Assembly (NCBI GenBank): GCA_913056375.1
Contig: CAJXNF010000138.1
Span: forward strand, 1 to 7,296
Direction: 5' to 3'
DNA: 7,296 bases
DNA from: an uncultured Pseudomonadota bacterium
GTDB lineage: Bacteria > SAR324 > NAC60-12
Below, piece by piece: positions 6,083-7,296 of this stretch. Below the pieces are notes generated by a model. It saw nothing but the letters and a program-made list of their open reading frames with translations, made no database searches and was not told the DNA's origin. The translations under genes were made by a program, and so were the position numbers. Numbering within the stretch: the first letter of the stretch is position 1; each line of letters opens with the position of its first letter.

Positions 6083-7296
6083 GGCAGCTTTGGGGATCTC
6101 AAGGAGTTTCAGCATGTTCATTGCGCTCACGACTCCATCTTCGTGAAAACCATTTCTCCAGTAAGCTCCACAAAAATGTGTTCTGTTTAGACCACTGATT
6201 TCACGATGACGCTGCTGGGCTCTTACGCTAGCTTCATTGTAGACAGGGTGTTCATAATCAATTTTACTAAGAATCTTTTCAGTTTTAATCCGTTCTGTCC
6301 TGTTTAGGGTAACCAATAGGTGGGGAGGAGTCGGAATGTGCTGAAGGATATTCATGTTGTAGGTCACCGCTACCGTATCCTGCTGGGTATGATCTAGATG
6401 ATAGTTCCAACTAGCCCAAGCTTTTTTGCGATTGGGTAAAAGCGAAATATCCTGATGCAACACAGCTTCATTTCTTTGATATGGAATTGATCCAAGAATT
6501 TCTGTTTCCTCTTTGGTGGCGTCCTTAAGCAGACGAAGAGCCTGATCAGAATGACAGGCAAGGACTACTTCATCAAAGCGCTCTTTGCCAACTGCAGAAA
6601 AAATCTCAACAAAATTTGGTTTTCTGCGAATCTCCATCACTGGTGTGTTAAGCCGAACGTTGTCAACAAATGAAGAACTCAACTTCTTAACATATTCCTT
6701 AGAGCCACCGGGGATTGTGTACCATTGAGGTCGATTTGCTACGTTCAGAAGTCCATGGTTTTCAAAAAATCGTGCAAAATATTTGATCGGAAAATCCAAC
6801 ATTTGCTCGGTACTTGTTGACCAAATCGCTGCACCCATTGGGATGATGTAATGGTCGCAGAATAAAGCTCCATACCTTCTCTCCCTCAGAAAGTCTCCGA
6901 GGGTGAGGTGATCTTGATTGCTCTCCAGCAGTTCCTTTGCCTCCTTGTTAAAGCGGAGAATATCCGTGAGCATCGCCCAAAAGGAAGGCCTCACTAGATT
7001 TCTCCTCTGTGCAAAAAGAGTATCTAGGGTGTGCCCGTTATACTCGAAATCTCTTTGCTCGTCTTTTACGCTGAAACTCATTTCAGTAGCTTTGCCCTCT
7101 ATTCCAATCTCTTTCATCAGTGAAATAAAATTGGGGTATGTCCAGTCATTAAAGACAATGAATCCAGTATCTACAGGAATTTTGCCTTCAAGAAGATCTA
7201 CGGTAACTGTGTTGGAATGACCACCTAGTTTGGGTGCAGCTTCAAAAAGGGTGATTTGATGACGAGGATGCAGGCGGTAGGCAGCTGTTAGTCCGG
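6080..7296 (-). CDS. FAD-dependent amine-oxidase-like flavoprotein (5' end outside window)
   Basis: This is a flavoprotein of the amine oxidase/phytoene-desaturase-like superfamily (NAD(P)-binding Rossmann-like, COG2907 type). I read the frame to the window edge without a stop, giving 404 visible residues. The ATG at 7117 is internal, because FAD-binding sequence lies upstream of it. The visible start GLTAAYRLHP is the end of the GxGxxG dinucleotide-binding motif. LFEAAPKLGGHSNT and VDTGFIVFND follow, as usual in this family. About 10-15 N-terminal residues are missing by comparison with the usual motif position. Other landmarks are YTIPGGSKEYV, the strand VVLACHSDQAL and the C-terminal FAD motif FCGAYWRNGFHEDG (visible residues about 374-387). 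The family is presumed to oxidise an acyl or isoprenoid-like substrate with FAD, but the reaction is not proven for this branch. It is the first visible gene of the cassette with DUF1365 and the Cfa-like enzyme. A desaturation or oxidation of the acyl chain is a context inference. Any promoter is outside the window. Confidence 0.94.
   Translation of the reverse strand, partial: GLTAAYRLHPRHQITLFEAAPKLGGHSNTVTVDLLEGKIPVDTGFIVFNDWTYPNFISLMKEIGIEGKATEMSFSVKDEQRDFEYNGHTLDTLFAQRRNLVRPSFWAMLTDILRFNKEAKELLESNQDHLTLGDFLRERRYGALFCDHYIIPMGAAIWSTSTEQMLDFPIKYFARFFENHGLLNVANRPQWYTIPGGSKEYVKKLSSSFVDNVRLNTPVMEIRRKPNFVEIFSAVGKERFDEVVLACHSDQALRLLKDATKEETEILGSIPYQRNEAVLHQDISLLPNRKKAWASWNYHLDHTQQDTVAVTYNMNILQHIPTPPHLLVTLNRTERIKTEKILSKIDYEHPVYNEASVRAQQRHREISGLNRTHFCGAYWRNGFHEDGVVSAMNMLKLLEIPKAA

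Noticed and set aside
6918..7220. 100-codon plus-strand open frame opposite the flavoprotein gene
   Set aside because: It is antisense to conserved flavoprotein codons, has no ribosome site or family motifs, and is best explained as a shadow.

Overview
The window holds five protein-coding genes in two convergent blocks and almost no spare DNA. No gap between genes exceeds about 65 bases. I found no RNA gene, mobile element, repeat array or CRISPR. Base composition looks moderate and even across the window. A lipoprotein signal peptide, an FtsX-type export permease and a Cfa-family lipid enzyme together point to a Gram-negative bacterium. The very long S41 protease with C-terminal beta-domains recalls deltaproteobacterial or SAR324-like lineages. 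That placement is an impression from family resemblance, not a demonstrated result.

Plus-strand block (1-3915). The window opens inside a gene for an FtsX/MacB-type ABC transporter permease, of which only the C-terminal half is visible. After 65 bases comes an 899-residue S41 (C-terminal processing) protease that is a predicted lipoprotein. It has a PDZ domain, an intact Ser/Lys/Gln catalytic set and about 350 extra residues of apparent beta-sandwich domains. The two may be co-transcribed and both concern the cell envelope, but no shared function can be shown.

Minus-strand block (7296-3977, read right to left). This is a tight three-gene cassette: an FAD-dependent amine-oxidase-like flavoprotein (5' end outside the window), a DUF1365 protein and a Cfa-family SAM-dependent fatty-acyl methyltransferase. 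The first two genes are one base apart (or overlap, if an upstream TTG start is used), and 22-23 bases separate the second from the third. This trio is a recurrent proteobacterial neighbourhood linked to modification of unsaturated phospholipid acyl chains, and in some alphaproteobacteria to the singlet-oxygen response and furan fatty acids.

The most interesting observation is in the Cfa-family enzyme. Two of the residues that bind bicarbonate in E. coli Cfa appear replaced (Cys to Ser177, His to Gln309), while Glu282 and Tyr366 remain. With the flavoprotein next door, this suggests a product other than a plain cyclopropane fatty acid, such as a methyl-branched chain that is then oxidised. 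I see no wholly new system. The lipid cassette with its uncharacterised DUF1365 member is the best candidate for new biology.
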